Translations under genes and position numbers: made by a program
Notes under the pieces: model-generated
Seen by the model: only the letters and a program-made list of their open reading frames with translations
Database searches by the model: none
Told to the model about the DNA's origin: nothing
From: Pseudobutyrivibrio xylanivorans
GTDB taxonomy: Bacteria; Bacillota; Clostridia; Lachnospirales; Lachnospiraceae
Direction: 5' to 3'
Length of the DNA stretch: 64,000 nt
Assembly (NCBI RefSeq): GCF_008935055.1
Contig: NZ_CP043028.1
Location: 199,501-263,500 of the forward strand
Shown here: positions 43,422 through 52,451 of the stretch, in pieces
Layout of the letters: each line of letters opens with the position of its first letter
Numbering within the stretch: position 1 is the first letter of the stretch

Positions 43422-43604
43422 TTACATAATCCTCCCTGATTAGAAAAGCCAAAAGTTTCTACTAAATTATCTTCCAAGATAACACTCTATCGTTCATCCC
43501 GACAATGAGAATTTGTATATCTCACTGTCTTTCAATTATACGGAATTCTTAATCATCACGGATTACCATATCGATATTAGATTAGTCACGCTATTCTCTG
43601 TTCC

Positions 43605-44025
43605 TAAGCAGTGCTACATTCATTTTTTTCTCTAGTACTGCTCATTTTCACTCCTGCAAGCAGTACTACAGCCATTTTTCACTCTAGTACTGCTCATTTT
43701 CACTCTTGCGAGCAGTACTACAGTCATTTTTCACTCTGGTACTGCTTATTTTCACTCTTGCGAGCAGTACTACAGTCATTTTTCGCTCTAGTACTGCTCA
43801 TTTTCACTCCTGCGAGCAGTACTACAGCCATTTTTCACTCCAGTACTGCTCATTTTCACTCTTGCAAGCAGTACTACAGCCATTTTTCACTCCAGTACTG
43901 CTCATTTTCACTCCTGCGAGCAGTACTACAGCCATTTTTCACTCCAGTACTGCTCATTTTCACTCTTGCAAGCAGTACTACAGCCATTTTTCACTCCAGT
44001 ACTGCTCATTTTGAGGTTATGGATT
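43605..44025. repeat. 52-bp tandem repeat array of alternating inverted AGTACTGCT sites
   Basis: Seven repeats with exact 52-bp period start with AGCAGTACTACAG at 43659, 43711, 43763, 43815, 43867, 43919 and 43971; a diverged eighth lies at 43607. Each holds AGTACTGCT and its complement, so 9-10-bp hairpin arms recur about every 26 bp. Open frames exist here only because of the repetition; a 52-bp period shifts frame each unit, so no protein is likely. Confidence 0.85.
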
Positions 44026-44087
44026 CAAATTTACCGATGTCTTCTCTTATAGAAGAATCTAATTTTCTGTTATACCCATCTCTGAAC

Positions 44088-44952
44088 TTATCCTAACAGG
44101 AAATCAACAATCATTTCCTTCTCTTCATCCGTTAAAAAGTTCATATGACCGCGCCCTTTTAACAAGTAGGTCTCACAATTGGGGAATAATTATCTTTGCT
44201 CTTTCGATTACGCCATTTCCTGGAAACAGACAATCCTTTTCAGCCGCCATCACAAGTGTTGGTGCAGTACATTTTTTCATTAATTTCTCATCAACATTAC
44301 TTGGCATGCCTTTTTTAATCTTAACATGGTCAATGCTCAGTTTTGCTGTTTCATATATATCTTTTGTAATATTATCTTCGGTTATAGCCATTGGGAGCAT
44401 GCACTTTTTCAGCCATTTGTCTTTTCTAGTGATCCAATAAGCTATCATCGGCAGCATCATGCTTGAACTTTTTATTGCCAGTGCATTCTTTATTCCTGAG
44501 GGAACATATAGCACAACTCGATTAATCTTATTAGGGCAAACACACATTGTTTTCGCAATCACACCAGCACCAAAGGACCCGCCAAAAAGACTTATTTTAT
44601 CGTACTTAAGGCCACCTATTACTTCGCTAACCCATTTTCCATAATCATATCCCCTAGATGGCAGGCTTGTTTCTGCACTCTTCCCAGGATGGCCAACCAT
44701 ATCCACTGCATATATATGAAAATCATTCATTATAAAATCGCAGGTAAGAAGATTGTAAGCTGTGGTGGCATTTCCGCCGTGAAAAACCAGAAGTGGTATA
44801 CCGGTTAAGTTACCAGTCTCGATAATGTGTGTCTTCCCGAAAGAAGTATCTACATAGACATCTTTCCAAGGTGCTAGCAGCCTTGAAAGCTGACTGTCAT
44901 ATAGATTCAGTACTTCTTCTTTTCCTTTTTCTGATTTGTATATCGTTTTCAT
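44088..44952 (-). pseudogene. Alpha/beta hydrolase, frameshifted near its end
   Basis: The main frame (44173-44952, 259 codons) shows LLVFHGGNATTAYNLL, the nucleophile elbow SLFGGSFGAGV and APTLVMAAEKDCLFPG with the acid residue, then stops. In the next frame the expected tail continues as NCETYLLKGRGHMNFLTDEE to the stop at 44088, including the catalytic His. The shift lies in a CCCC run near 44180. Without that His the product should be inactive. It could be a recent mutation or a sequencing error. Confidence 0.8.
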
Positions 44953-44983
44953 AAAACCCCCATCAGCTCAATGAATCGTGACA

Positions 44984-45640
44984 TTATTTAATTGAAAAAA
45001 GTGTATTCTTTTCAAACAGGCCAATGGCAAAGCCCATTTTCATGAAAAGTGGCATATTCTCATAGGCCTTAAAGCTGGTTCTATCCAATAATTCCTCTAA
45101 TGTAAGTTCCTCATAGTAACCGTAAGGATTTGCCACGGTAATTTTATCATTTGGAATATCTGCTCCAATGATTAATGAGTAATGCAATGTCCACTCGTCC
45201 CCATACAAAGCTGCCCACTCAAATGGAACTGGCTTCCCTGAAGACAAAGTATCATACATAATGTCAATGAACTCAGTATTCTTCATATATTTATGAATCT
45301 CTGTGTCATATTCAGGAAACTGCTTATTCATTTCCTCACAGAATTTGTTTCCTGTAGAAGTAACTATGGTTCCATATTCATCATACAGACTGTCTTCTGT
45401 TATGTTTTTTCCGGCCCATGTAGAGAACATCTCAATAACAGCATAGCCACACGACACATGCTGTGTAATCACATCGATGTTTTCAATTTTTGCAGGATTC
45501 TGGTACTTAGGATTTTTATAGACTGATGAATAATCATTCTGAATCAGCTTTGTCCTAATGCCAGATACTAATAATGCAATTAATGCCACACAGATAATTC
45601 CGCAAAAAACAAAACCTAAAATTTTAAATATTCTTTTCAT
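44984..45640 (-). CDS. Membrane-anchored C39-like/papain-fold peptidase candidate
   Basis: The 218-residue protein has an N-terminal membrane helix (residues 7-27), then HVSCGYAVIEMFSTWAGKNI (candidate nucleophile Cys), THLHYSL-type WTLHYSLIIGAD (His) and VANPYGYYEELTLEELL (Asn/Asp region). This is the layout of C39-like cysteine peptidases facing outward. A broken relative lies at 49105-49529. AAAGGG precedes ATG 45640. Confidence 0.65.
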   Translation of the reverse strand: MKRIFKILGFVFCGIICVALIALLVSGIRTKLIQNDYSSVYKNPKYQNPAKIENIDVITQHVSCGYAVIEMFSTWAGKNITEDSLYDEYGTIVTSTGNKFCEEMNKQFPEYDTEIHKYMKNTEFIDIMYDTLSSGKPVPFEWAALYGDEWTLHYSLIIGADIPNDKITVANPYGYYEELTLEELLDRTSFKAYENMPLFMKMGFAIGLFEKNTLFSIK

Positions 45641-45778
45641 TAATTATCCCTTTCAATTCCACTTCCACTTATCTGTGATTCATAGTAAATCTTTCCTTCT
45701 TCATACCCGCCAAGACACCATTATTTGTCTCTCTAAATTCTTAAAAATGAGTAATAGGTAAGTCCAAATACTCCGAAG

Positions 45779-46564
45779 CTATATCAGCTGCAATTCAGCT
45801 AAAGAAATATAGTGTTTAACCATAAAGTTATCTGGAGCATTTTCCATAAGCATCTTCATATGTTCCTCGTTCCATGCAGCAAGCTGTTTATCATTCATAG
45901 CAGCTCCAACTCCTCGACATGCGCGCATACGTCCGTGCCAACCTTCTTGCGAAAAAGGAACATCAACAAGAAATTCCATGCGATTAACAATATCAAAGAA
46001 TTGCAAAAGCTCATCTGGAACATACACCGGTTTCACTGTATCGCCATAACTGGACCAATTTGGATTATACTTTAAAATAATCTCCTCGCTCTTTCCAGCA
46101 ATGGCATCTTCATATGGTAACCAGCCCATATATAATATTAAAAACTTTCCATTAGGCTTTAACATCTTAGCAAACTTAGGTGCAATCACTTTAGCATCCA
46201 AATACCAAATACACTGACAAGCGGTAATTACATCAAAAGTCCCATCCGGATAGTCCACATTCTCTGCTGGACATGTGAAAAAATCAATATCCATACCAGC
46301 CTCAGTAGCCAGTCTTTTCGCCTGAAGGATCTGATTTTCTGTTATATCTGTTCCGACCCACTTTGCGCCATAGCGGTACATGTTTCGTGGCAACACCCCA
46401 GTGCCAGTTCCAATATCCAAGACATGTTGTCCATCCTTACAAAGTCCCAAATCCAAAATAGTCTGATAGAACTTTTGAGGATAGATATCTCTGTATTTTG
46501 CATAATCTTCAGATGTATTCCCCCATTCGAAGGCATTGCCATTGTCTATGTCATTAATTATCAT
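45779..46564 (-). CDS. Class I SAM-dependent methyltransferase
   Basis: The 261-residue protein shows HVLDIGTGTGVLPRNMYRYG (motif I), WVGTDITENQI, FFTCPAENVDYPDGTFDVIT and LKPNGKFLILYM, the usual order of the UbiE/Methyltransf_11 group. Substrate unknown. It starts at 46564, 18 bp behind the permease stop. Confidence 0.88.
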   Translation of the reverse strand: MIINDIDNGNAFEWGNTSEDYAKYRDIYPQKFYQTILDLGLCKDGQHVLDIGTGTGVLPRNMYRYGAKWVGTDITENQILQAKRLATEAGMDIDFFTCPAENVDYPDGTFDVITACQCIWYLDAKVIAPKFAKMLKPNGKFLILYMGWLPYEDAIAGKSEEIILKYNPNWSSYGDTVKPVYVPDELLQFFDIVNRMEFLVDVPFSQEGWHGRMRACRGVGAAMNDKQLAAWNEEHMKMLMENAPDNFMVKHYISLAELQLI

Positions 46565-46582
46565 ATTATCCCCATCTCTTAA

Positions 46583-47299
46583 CTATAAATTCATTCCAAC
46601 TAAAAATAACCCTGATATTACCAAAAGAACTATAACAATCTTTTTTACAACTCTTTCATCCAAGATTTTTGAACTCTCCATTCCAGCAAACAATCCAATA
46701 ATCATGAACGGAATAAGGATTACTGTTTGTTTCAATGAATTAAGTGTAAATACTCCTAACAAATAATATGTAAAGATTCTTACAGTATTTTCAACAATAA
46801 AAACCGCACTTATATTGGCTTTAAATTCATCCGTTGAATTAGTCACTCGCCCAACATAGGCAGCAAGCAACGCTCCTATCCCAAACAGGCCACATAATAT
46901 ACCAGACAGCACGCCAATGATACCTAGTAAAAGATTAGAATCCTTTGCATTTGTACGTTGATATTCTCTAAAAAACATTTCAACAGCTATAAGAATAACA
47001 ACGATTCCAAAGAACACTTTTAAATGCCTAACATCAACACTCTTTAGAAGGATTGCTCCCGGAATACTACCACCCAAAACCAACAATGCCAAAGGAATAT
47101 AGACTTTTCTCTCAAGCTTATTACGATTCTTCCAAGTCAATATTAGATTTGTCGGATACCCAAGCAATAATTCCACTGGCGATATATTAACGTTTGCCAC
47201 TCCAAATCCTAAAATAGATGTAAAGACTAATGTATTTGCAAAACCACAAAGTCCCTTTATAAAAAACGCACACAGCGTGGCAATTATCCACAAAATCAA
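46583..47299 (-). CDS. TauE/SafE-family membrane permease
   Basis: The 238-residue protein has seven or eight membrane segments and two related halves, with FIKGLCGFANTLVFTSILGFG and LSGILCGLFGIGALLAAYVG, the paired Gly-rich motifs of the family, which exports sulfite, sulfoacetate or related anions. A TTG start at 47299 is supported by a GGGGG site eight bases upstream. Confidence 0.85.
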   Translation of the reverse strand: MILWIIATLCAFFIKGLCGFANTLVFTSILGFGVANVNISPVELLLGYPTNLILTWKNRNKLERKVYIPLALLVLGGSIPGAILLKSVDVRHLKVFFGIVVILIAVEMFFREYQRTNAKDSNLLLGIIGVLSGILCGLFGIGALLAAYVGRVTNSTDEFKANISAVFIVENTVRIFTYYLLGVFTLNSLKQTVILIPFMIIGLFAGMESSKILDERVVKKIVIVLLVISGLFLVGMNL

Positions 47300-47329
47300 G
47301 CAATAATCCCCCTTATACGATTAAAATGC

Positions 47330-47431
47330 TTATCTGCATCCATCATTAACCTTTCCATCTAAATACTTTACGAAAAAATCTTTTGCAACTTCTAAGTCAT
47401 TTACATACATAGCTATGTGTTCTATTTTCAT
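47330..47431 (-). pseudogene. VOC (glyoxalase-like) N-terminal fragment
   Basis: ATG 47431 with an AAGGG site opens 33 codons, MKIEHIAMYVNDLEVAKDFF then VKYLDGKVNDG, the first strand-helix unit of a VOC-fold protein. It stops at 47330; family members exceed 120 residues. It lies 30 bp before the permease start. Confidence 0.7.
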
Positions 47432-47480
47432 AACATTTCATCCCTTCGATATAATTCTATATTTATAAATTTCTACTTGA

Positions 47481-47588
47481 TTATCGCTTTAACTTTTTAA
47501 TGAAATTTGCAATCAGTATTATTATCCCAATCCACAGTACAATATTTCCGACTGTCCATAGAACATTTACTAAATTTAAATTTATCAC
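47481..47588 (-). CDS. Possible 35-residue single-span membrane peptide
   Basis: A GTG start at 47588 follows AGAGGTG. The frame (starting MINLNLVNVLWTVGNIVLW) has one membrane segment and a basic FIKKLKR end. It begins 3 bp after the kinase-like gene's stop, suggesting translational coupling. It could be a small membrane protein or the stump of a larger gene. Confidence 0.4.
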   Translation of the reverse strand: MINLNLVNVLWTVGNIVLWIGIIILIANFIKKLKR

Positions 47589-47591
47589 TTT

Positions 47592-48089
47592 TTACACCTC
47601 TGGTTGTCCTTCGGCAAGCCACTTTTCTGCTTCTTCTCTATTAAAAAATGTAATTACATTCTTATCTGGATATTTGGAAAATAGTTTCATCAACTTTGGT
47701 TTGTTCTTATGCTCGTAGTTCTGAACCAGTTCTACAAGTTCTGGATCAAGCTCGCTTTCTGTCCATGGCATATCAGGACGCTCCTGACCTACTCTTCCGG
47801 TAATTCCATCCATGCAAACTTTTTCTCCATAATCTAGGAAAAAGATGGTATCGCAAGCTTTAATACGGTTTTCATATGTTCTGCTGTAATCACCATCTAT
47901 AATCCAAGTGTCACGCTTCACAACATCAGCAAGACTTGCATCAAACTCGTCTCTTGAAATATGTGTCCTGTCAGCATTCCACCAAATATTATCAAGATGA
48001 TATAAAGGAAGCTTAGTCTTCTTCTGAAGTTTTATGGAGAATGTACTTTTCCCGCTGCCGGAGCAGCCTAAAACTAATACTTTCTTCAA
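47592..48089 (-). CDS. P-loop kinase-like protein (FlaR/topology-modulation type)
   Basis: The protein of about 165 residues has VLVLGCSGSGKSTFSIKL (Walker A), LYHLDNIWWNADRTHISRDE and WIIDGDYSRTYENRIKACDT, the pattern of small AAA-like proteins labelled DNA topology modulation protein FlaR or adenylate-kinase-like. The real substrate is unknown. A TTG start at 48089 is chosen because GGAGG lies just upstream. Confidence 0.8.
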   Translation of the reverse strand: MKKVLVLGCSGSGKSTFSIKLQKKTKLPLYHLDNIWWNADRTHISRDEFDASLADVVKRDTWIIDGDYSRTYENRIKACDTIFFLDYGEKVCMDGITGRVGQERPDMPWTESELDPELVELVQNYEHKNKPKLMKLFSKYPDKNVITFFNREEAEKWLAEGQPEV

Positions 48090-48184
48090 TCTATCCTCCT
48101 TTATGAATCGTAAATTTGATAGTATCAGTGTCCTATTATACCAAATATACTTTTTCCACAAAAGTACTCTAGTGTCCTTTTTTC

Positions 48185-49123
48185 TTATAGATTTCCCAAT
48201 CCTCTTTGTCTTATTTCATCTAATTGCTCTGCACTCAGTGCCCCTGCCTTGTAAAGCTTTAGATATTCATTTTCAATTGAGGAATCAAAAATAAGAAGAT
48301 CATCAGTATTAATGGTGACTCTGACACCATTCTCTACCAACGTCTTAATTGGATGTGATTTATAATCCTTTGCAAAACCCAGAATTACATTGCTGCTAGG
48401 GCAGGCATTAACCTGTATATGATTATCCGCAAGAAATCTCATGGTTTCTTTGGATGTTGATGCATTAATTCCGTGATGCACCTCAGAGAGCCCAAGAGTC
48501 TCTACAGCCCTTCTGACATCTTCTGCTGAACCCGTTTCTCCAACATGCATCTTCTTGTTTAAATGGTACTTCTCAGCTTTCCTATATAGCGGTAAAAAGG
48601 CTTCGAATGGCTGAACATTTTCTCCTGCACAAATATCAATTGCCTTGAAGTATCCTGCCTCGGCATATTTATCGAGCTCATCTACCTCTTCTTCCACGTT
48701 TCCAAAGGAGGGATATGTCAGCTCCGCTTCAAAGATACTATCAGGACAATATGATTTATGGAATCCTTCTATAAGCTCTCGAAACTCTTCTACTGTTCCT
48801 ACCTGATTCACTTCAGCGGTACCAAAATTCATTACAAGACGAGTTATGTTATTTCGCCCAGCCTCAGCAAAAGCACCTTCCCACCTAAGAAGCATATTTT
48901 CATAGCCATCACATACAGGTTTTATATTTGACCTGAACCAATTCTGCATGCCTTCTAAGCCATCAAGGTGCTGCGGAGTCTCTGGAATACCAACCTGAAG
49001 TCGCTCTGCAAGCCACGCTCTTCTGCAGCCTTTGGTCGAGTGATTATGAAGGTCACTTTTAGGTGCAGATAAAAGTTTGTTTATATTGTTTTCTTTTAAA
49101 CCTTCTACAAAAATATTTTCCAC
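48185..49123 (-). CDS. Adenosine deaminase-family protein
   Basis: The 312-residue protein keeps the ADA metal and active-site motifs: KSDLHNHSTKG (HxH), KKMHVGETGSAED, EVHHGINAS, NACPSSNVILG and TINTDDLLIFD with both Asp residues. It is therefore the ordinary, complete type compared with the long protein at 34287. It starts with GTG 49123 behind AAGGAGG and overlaps the end of a gene remnant. Confidence 0.88.
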   Translation of the reverse strand: MENIFVEGLKENNINKLLSAPKSDLHNHSTKGCRRAWLAERLQVGIPETPQHLDGLEGMQNWFRSNIKPVCDGYENMLLRWEGAFAEAGRNNITRLVMNFGTAEVNQVGTVEEFRELIEGFHKSYCPDSIFEAELTYPSFGNVEEEVDELDKYAEAGYFKAIDICAGENVQPFEAFLPLYRKAEKYHLNKKMHVGETGSAEDVRRAVETLGLSEVHHGINASTSKETMRFLADNHIQVNACPSSNVILGFAKDYKSHPIKTLVENGVRVTINTDDLLIFDSSIENEYLKLYKAGALSAEQLDEIRQRGLGNL

Positions 49124-49529
49124 ACCAATCCTCCTTTTGAGTTTTTTCGGTATTGCAGTATTGTAACAAAAACAGATACTCCTCTTGCCAGATTTTCATA
49201 AGCTGCATCTATCAGTTCCGTGTTTGACATGTATTTATGTATGGACGTAGTGTACTCCGGAAAGCGCTTGTTCATTTCTTCGCAGAACTTATCTCCTGTT
49301 GAGGTTATGACCTTGCCATATTCATTGTACAGATCCTCTTCTGTCAGATGTCTCCCGATATCTGATACAGGAAAAAACACGCTGCTCCACATAGCATCGT
49401 TCTTACGATGAAAAACTGAAAATGCGTCTGGGTCGGCACTGATTTGAAACATACGACAACATATACTATGCAGAGCGCAGCAGTAATCAGTGGAGATCTT
49501 TTCATGAATTCAATGTACTTTTTAAGCAT
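49105..49529 (-). pseudogene. Chimeric remnant: membrane protein start joined to C39-like fragment
   Basis: The right part (49529 to about 49350) reads MLKKYIEFMKRSPLITAALC then FFIVRTMLCGAACFFLYQIS, like the start of a CPBP-type membrane protease. In another frame the left part reads GRHLTEEDLYNEYGKVITST then FCEEMNKRFPEYTTSIHKYM, closely matching the middle of the intact protein at 44984. The join lies near 49350, and the C39-like part breaks off after AYENLARG. Neither half is complete. Confidence 0.7.
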
Positions 49530-49544
49530 TGGTATTCTCCTCTT

Positions 49545-50318
49545 TTACTGTGCGTCTTCAGGTAAGACAGAAAGAGCAGAGAACTTTTCAGCGTTCTTCT
49601 TGGCTCTTACCAGCACATAGATCAAAAGAACAATATTTGTCAAAATTGCTACTCCTCCAAGTATGCCACCTACAATAAAATCGTCATTCTTCAAAACCGG
49701 ATAGTTAAAAATTGTTCCGGCATCATACAGAGTATGTAAAGCAGTTGGAATGATGATTGCCAAAGCCCAGTACAGCTCCGTCGGACCTTTGCCCTTTAAT
49801 TTGTTGTACCTGGCTCTTCCTATAAACTCTCCCATTATCATGTTCAATGTCATATGAGTGAACACTAAAGGAGTTCTGATTAGTAACACAATAATCGAGT
49901 CTCCAAAAGTAAAGTCCTCTACAAACGTAAAGCCAAAGCCAACCGCTGCTCCCAGGAGGATATACTCATAAACATTGCGTACCTTATTTTTCAGAGCAAC
50001 CAGCGTTATGATGATTGCAAGAAACTTAAACAATTCCTCCACACCACCAGCCATAAAAAATGCTGTAAAGAAAGCTGCCGATAGCGCCTGCATTTTTGCG
50101 CCCTCTATCCCGATGATTCTTAATACGGCCAATAACCCAATCCCGGAACCAGCGGAAATCGGTACGCAAATACATCCCAAAACAACCGGCAGGATTGCCT
50201 GTAGTTTCCCTATAGGCTCCGGAACTTCCCTTTTGATCATTCGCTGATAGATAAATCCACAGATAACAAATGCAAGTAATGCGGCAATAATTGAAATAAT
50301 AATTGTTTTTGCGTCCAT
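49545..50318 (-). CDS. PrsW-family intramembrane metalloprotease
   Basis: The 257-residue protein has about eight membrane segments. It carries VEELFKFLAIIITL (EE motif), GFGFTFVEDFTF (E-D) and PTALHTLYDAGTIF (His), the three motifs of PrsW/RsiW-type proteases. PrsW of Bacillus cleaves an anti-sigma factor. Start 50318 has an AGGAGGAG site. Confidence 0.85.
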   Translation of the reverse strand: MDAKTIIISIIAALLAFVICGFIYQRMIKREVPEPIGKLQAILPVVLGCICVPISAGSGIGLLAVLRIIGIEGAKMQALSAAFFTAFFMAGGVEELFKFLAIIITLVALKNKVRNVYEYILLGAAVGFGFTFVEDFTFGDSIIVLLIRTPLVFTHMTLNMIMGEFIGRARYNKLKGKGPTELYWALAIIIPTALHTLYDAGTIFNYPVLKNDDFIVGGILGGVAILTNIVLLIYVLVRAKKNAEKFSALSVLPEDAQ

Positions 50319-50454
50319 GAATAATTCTCCTCCTTATTTTGCATTAAATAGGTGTCCTTATAATAATCAGCATCCTTATCTTTTGCTTGGAAACTATCAA
50401 AGGTAATGTATGCTGTGTTCCTGACTTATCACTTACTCAAAGCTCTTTTCTTAT

Positions 50455-50796
50455 TCAACCCATCAAACTTATGAACAGTCCTACAAGAGCTGCCGGAATC
50501 AGTGCAAACAACAGCCCTGGGAATATAGCCCCTTTTAAATGGAACCACTTCTGATGGTAAGCCTTGTCCATGTGCTCTGTTCCTTCTAGCCTGAACATTT
50601 TCATATTTGTAAATAGCACCCAGTCCAGAAAGAGTGTGTCATAGGCTCCAATCCATACCATGAGTCCAAAAGCGATCACGAATCCCTGCCAGTACAAGTT
50701 GCTTGCAAGATTTCCACCCAACACTCCTGCTCCATAAACAATATATGGCCCGACTCCAAAGTCTTCCATGAAACAGCTTTTTTCCGTCTTATTCAC
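50455..50796 (-). CDS. Small membrane protein, possibly N-truncated
   Basis: The 113-residue protein has three membrane segments (GGNLASNLYWQGFVIAFGLM, IGAYDTLFLDWVLF and AIFPGLLFALIPAALVGLFI). WIGAYDTLFLDWVLF and HQKWFHLKG look like the C-terminal half of a larger Firmicutes membrane protein, so the front may be lost. The GTG start overlaps the ABC gene stop. Confidence 0.55.
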   Translation of the reverse strand: MNKTEKSCFMEDFGVGPYIVYGAGVLGGNLASNLYWQGFVIAFGLMVWIGAYDTLFLDWVLFTNMKMFRLEGTEHMDKAYHQKWFHLKGAIFPGLLFALIPAALVGLFISLMG

Positions 50797-52451
50797 GAAA
50801 TCCGTCCGCCTTCCATCGCCAATGTTTTCTCTGCGATCCTCATGGTTGACTCTCTGTGAGATACAAGGAGGACAGTCTTTTCTCTCCCTTCTTCTTTAAG
50901 AGATTTCAGAATCACAGCTTCATTGAGACTATCAAGATTGCTTGTTGGTTCGTCGAGAAGCATAAACGGTGCATTATGAAGAAACGCCCTTGCAAGTCCT
51001 ATTCTCTGCCTCTCGCCGCCGGACAAGGTGCTTCCCAGTTCTCCGACTTCGGTTTCATAGCCCTTCGGAAGCGTCATAATAAAGTCATGTATAGAAGCCT
51101 TTTTGCATGCCTGCACAACTTCTTCGTCAGTTGCATCAAGTTTTCCGATGCGGATATTGTTACTAATCGTATCTTTGAAAAGCTCTGTTTCCTGAGTCAT
51201 GTAGCTTTCCATGTCCCGAAGATCCGCTGTGTTTATCTCACTTACATTTCTTCCGGATACCGAGATTTCTCCATTACAGGCATTCCAGAATCTCATGAAA
51301 AGCTTTAAAAGTGTAGACTTGCCACACCCACTCTTTCCAACAATACCGACAATCCTTCCCTTTGGCACCTGCAGCGATATGTTATTCAGCACATTTTCTC
51401 CTGCATAGGCAAAAGAAACATTTTTTACTTCCGCACCGTCAAAATCTACAGATGCCTTCCCTGTTATGTCTTCCGTCTCCGGCTCTTCGTCTATGATTGC
51501 AAGGACTCTTGCACCTGAAGCCACTGTACTCTGAAGAGTTGTACCAAGTGCCGCAAGTGCGGTAACAGGTCCGAAGGATGACATGAGAGCGATCATCGGT
51601 ATAAGGAATCCGTCAAATCCAATCTGCCCGGCTTGATAAAGCCATGCGCAAACCAGCAGCATTGCGATATCGGAGATCAGTATCAGCATATTTGCTATCG
51701 CCATGTTGGTTCCGGTAAGCTTACTCAAAACTCCCTGTCTCTCCGAAAGCGCTCTCGTTTTATCACTTATCTCTTTCAGTCTCTTTTCTCCAAAGGAATA
51801 CTGAAGCATATCATCGATTCCCCTTATGCTTTCAAGCATATGCGCTGAAAGTTCTCCTGACTGCGCCCGAAGTTCATCGCCCGTTGTACCGCTCCGCTTT
51901 GAAATGATCATGGGAAGAATCACGCCTACAAGAGTAAACGCAATTAGTGCTGCGATACCAAGAAGCGGGTGAAAGCTTCCGATAAACAGGCACATAATCG
52001 TTTCCGATACTATAGCGATGCATATCGGCGAGATAGTATGTGCATAAAACACCTCCAGAAGCTCCACATCCGATGTGATGAGAGATATCAAATCTCCTTT
52101 ATCCCTTCCTTCAAGCTTTGCAGGGCATAGCCTTCTGAGTGCTTTAAACACTTTGTCTCTTATGATTGCGAGCAGCGTAAATGCTATATAATGATTCGTC
52201 CGCTGCTCTGTAAACCTGAATATCGCTCGCAGTATCGCAAATGATAAAAGCAGCCATACAAGCATGTTCCAAGATAACTTTGTTTGTATCCCAAGCCCTA
52301 TGAGAATTGCTTCTCCACCAAGTATCGGAATGAACTCTGCTGTAAGGAAGCCAAGTGTTCCGAGCACGACAGCCAGGATCATAAACCCGGAGAGAGGCTT
52401 TACAAGCTTAAGCATTCTTAACAGAATCAGCGCTTTGTTTTGCTTTTTCAT
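50793..52451 (-). CDS. ABC exporter half-transporter (CydC-like)
   Basis: The 552-residue fusion has six membrane segments (residues 1-300) and an ATPase domain with Walker A GIVGKSGCGKSTLLKLF, Q-loop YMTQETELF, signature LSGGERQRIGLARAFL, Walker B FMLLDEPTSNLDS and H-loop VSHRESTM. It resembles CydC, which pairs with CydD to export cysteine/glutathione. Its ATG overlaps the stop of the damaged partner gene upstream. Confidence 0.85.
   Translation of the reverse strand: MKKQNKALILLRMLKLVKPLSGFMILAVVLGTLGFLTAEFIPILGGEAILIGLGIQTKLSWNMLVWLLLSFAILRAIFRFTEQRTNHYIAFTLLAIIRDKVFKALRRLCPAKLEGRDKGDLISLITSDVELLEVFYAHTISPICIAIVSETIMCLFIGSFHPLLGIAALIAFTLVGVILPMIISKRSGTTGDELRAQSGELSAHMLESIRGIDDMLQYSFGEKRLKEISDKTRALSERQGVLSKLTGTNMAIANMLILISDIAMLLVCAWLYQAGQIGFDGFLIPMIALMSSFGPVTALAALGTTLQSTVASGARVLAIIDEEPETEDITGKASVDFDGAEVKNVSFAYAGENVLNNISLQVPKGRIVGIVGKSGCGKSTLLKLFMRFWNACNGEISVSGRNVSEINTADLRDMESYMTQETELFKDTISNNIRIGKLDATDEEVVQACKKASIHDFIMTLPKGYETEVGELGSTLSGGERQRIGLARAFLHNAPFMLLDEPTSNLDSLNEAVILKSLKEEGREKTVLLVSHRESTMRIAEKTLAMEGGRIS

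Noticed and set aside
43605..44025. CRISPR array
   Set aside because: The spacing is regular, but the would-be spacers are themselves repeats and no cas genes are visible.
43611..44096. Long open frames with repeated Ser/Tyr/His/Phe peptides across the tandem array
   Set aside because: They exist in more than one frame because a 52-bp unit repeats; there is no ribosome-binding site, and the sequence is explained by the DNA repeat.
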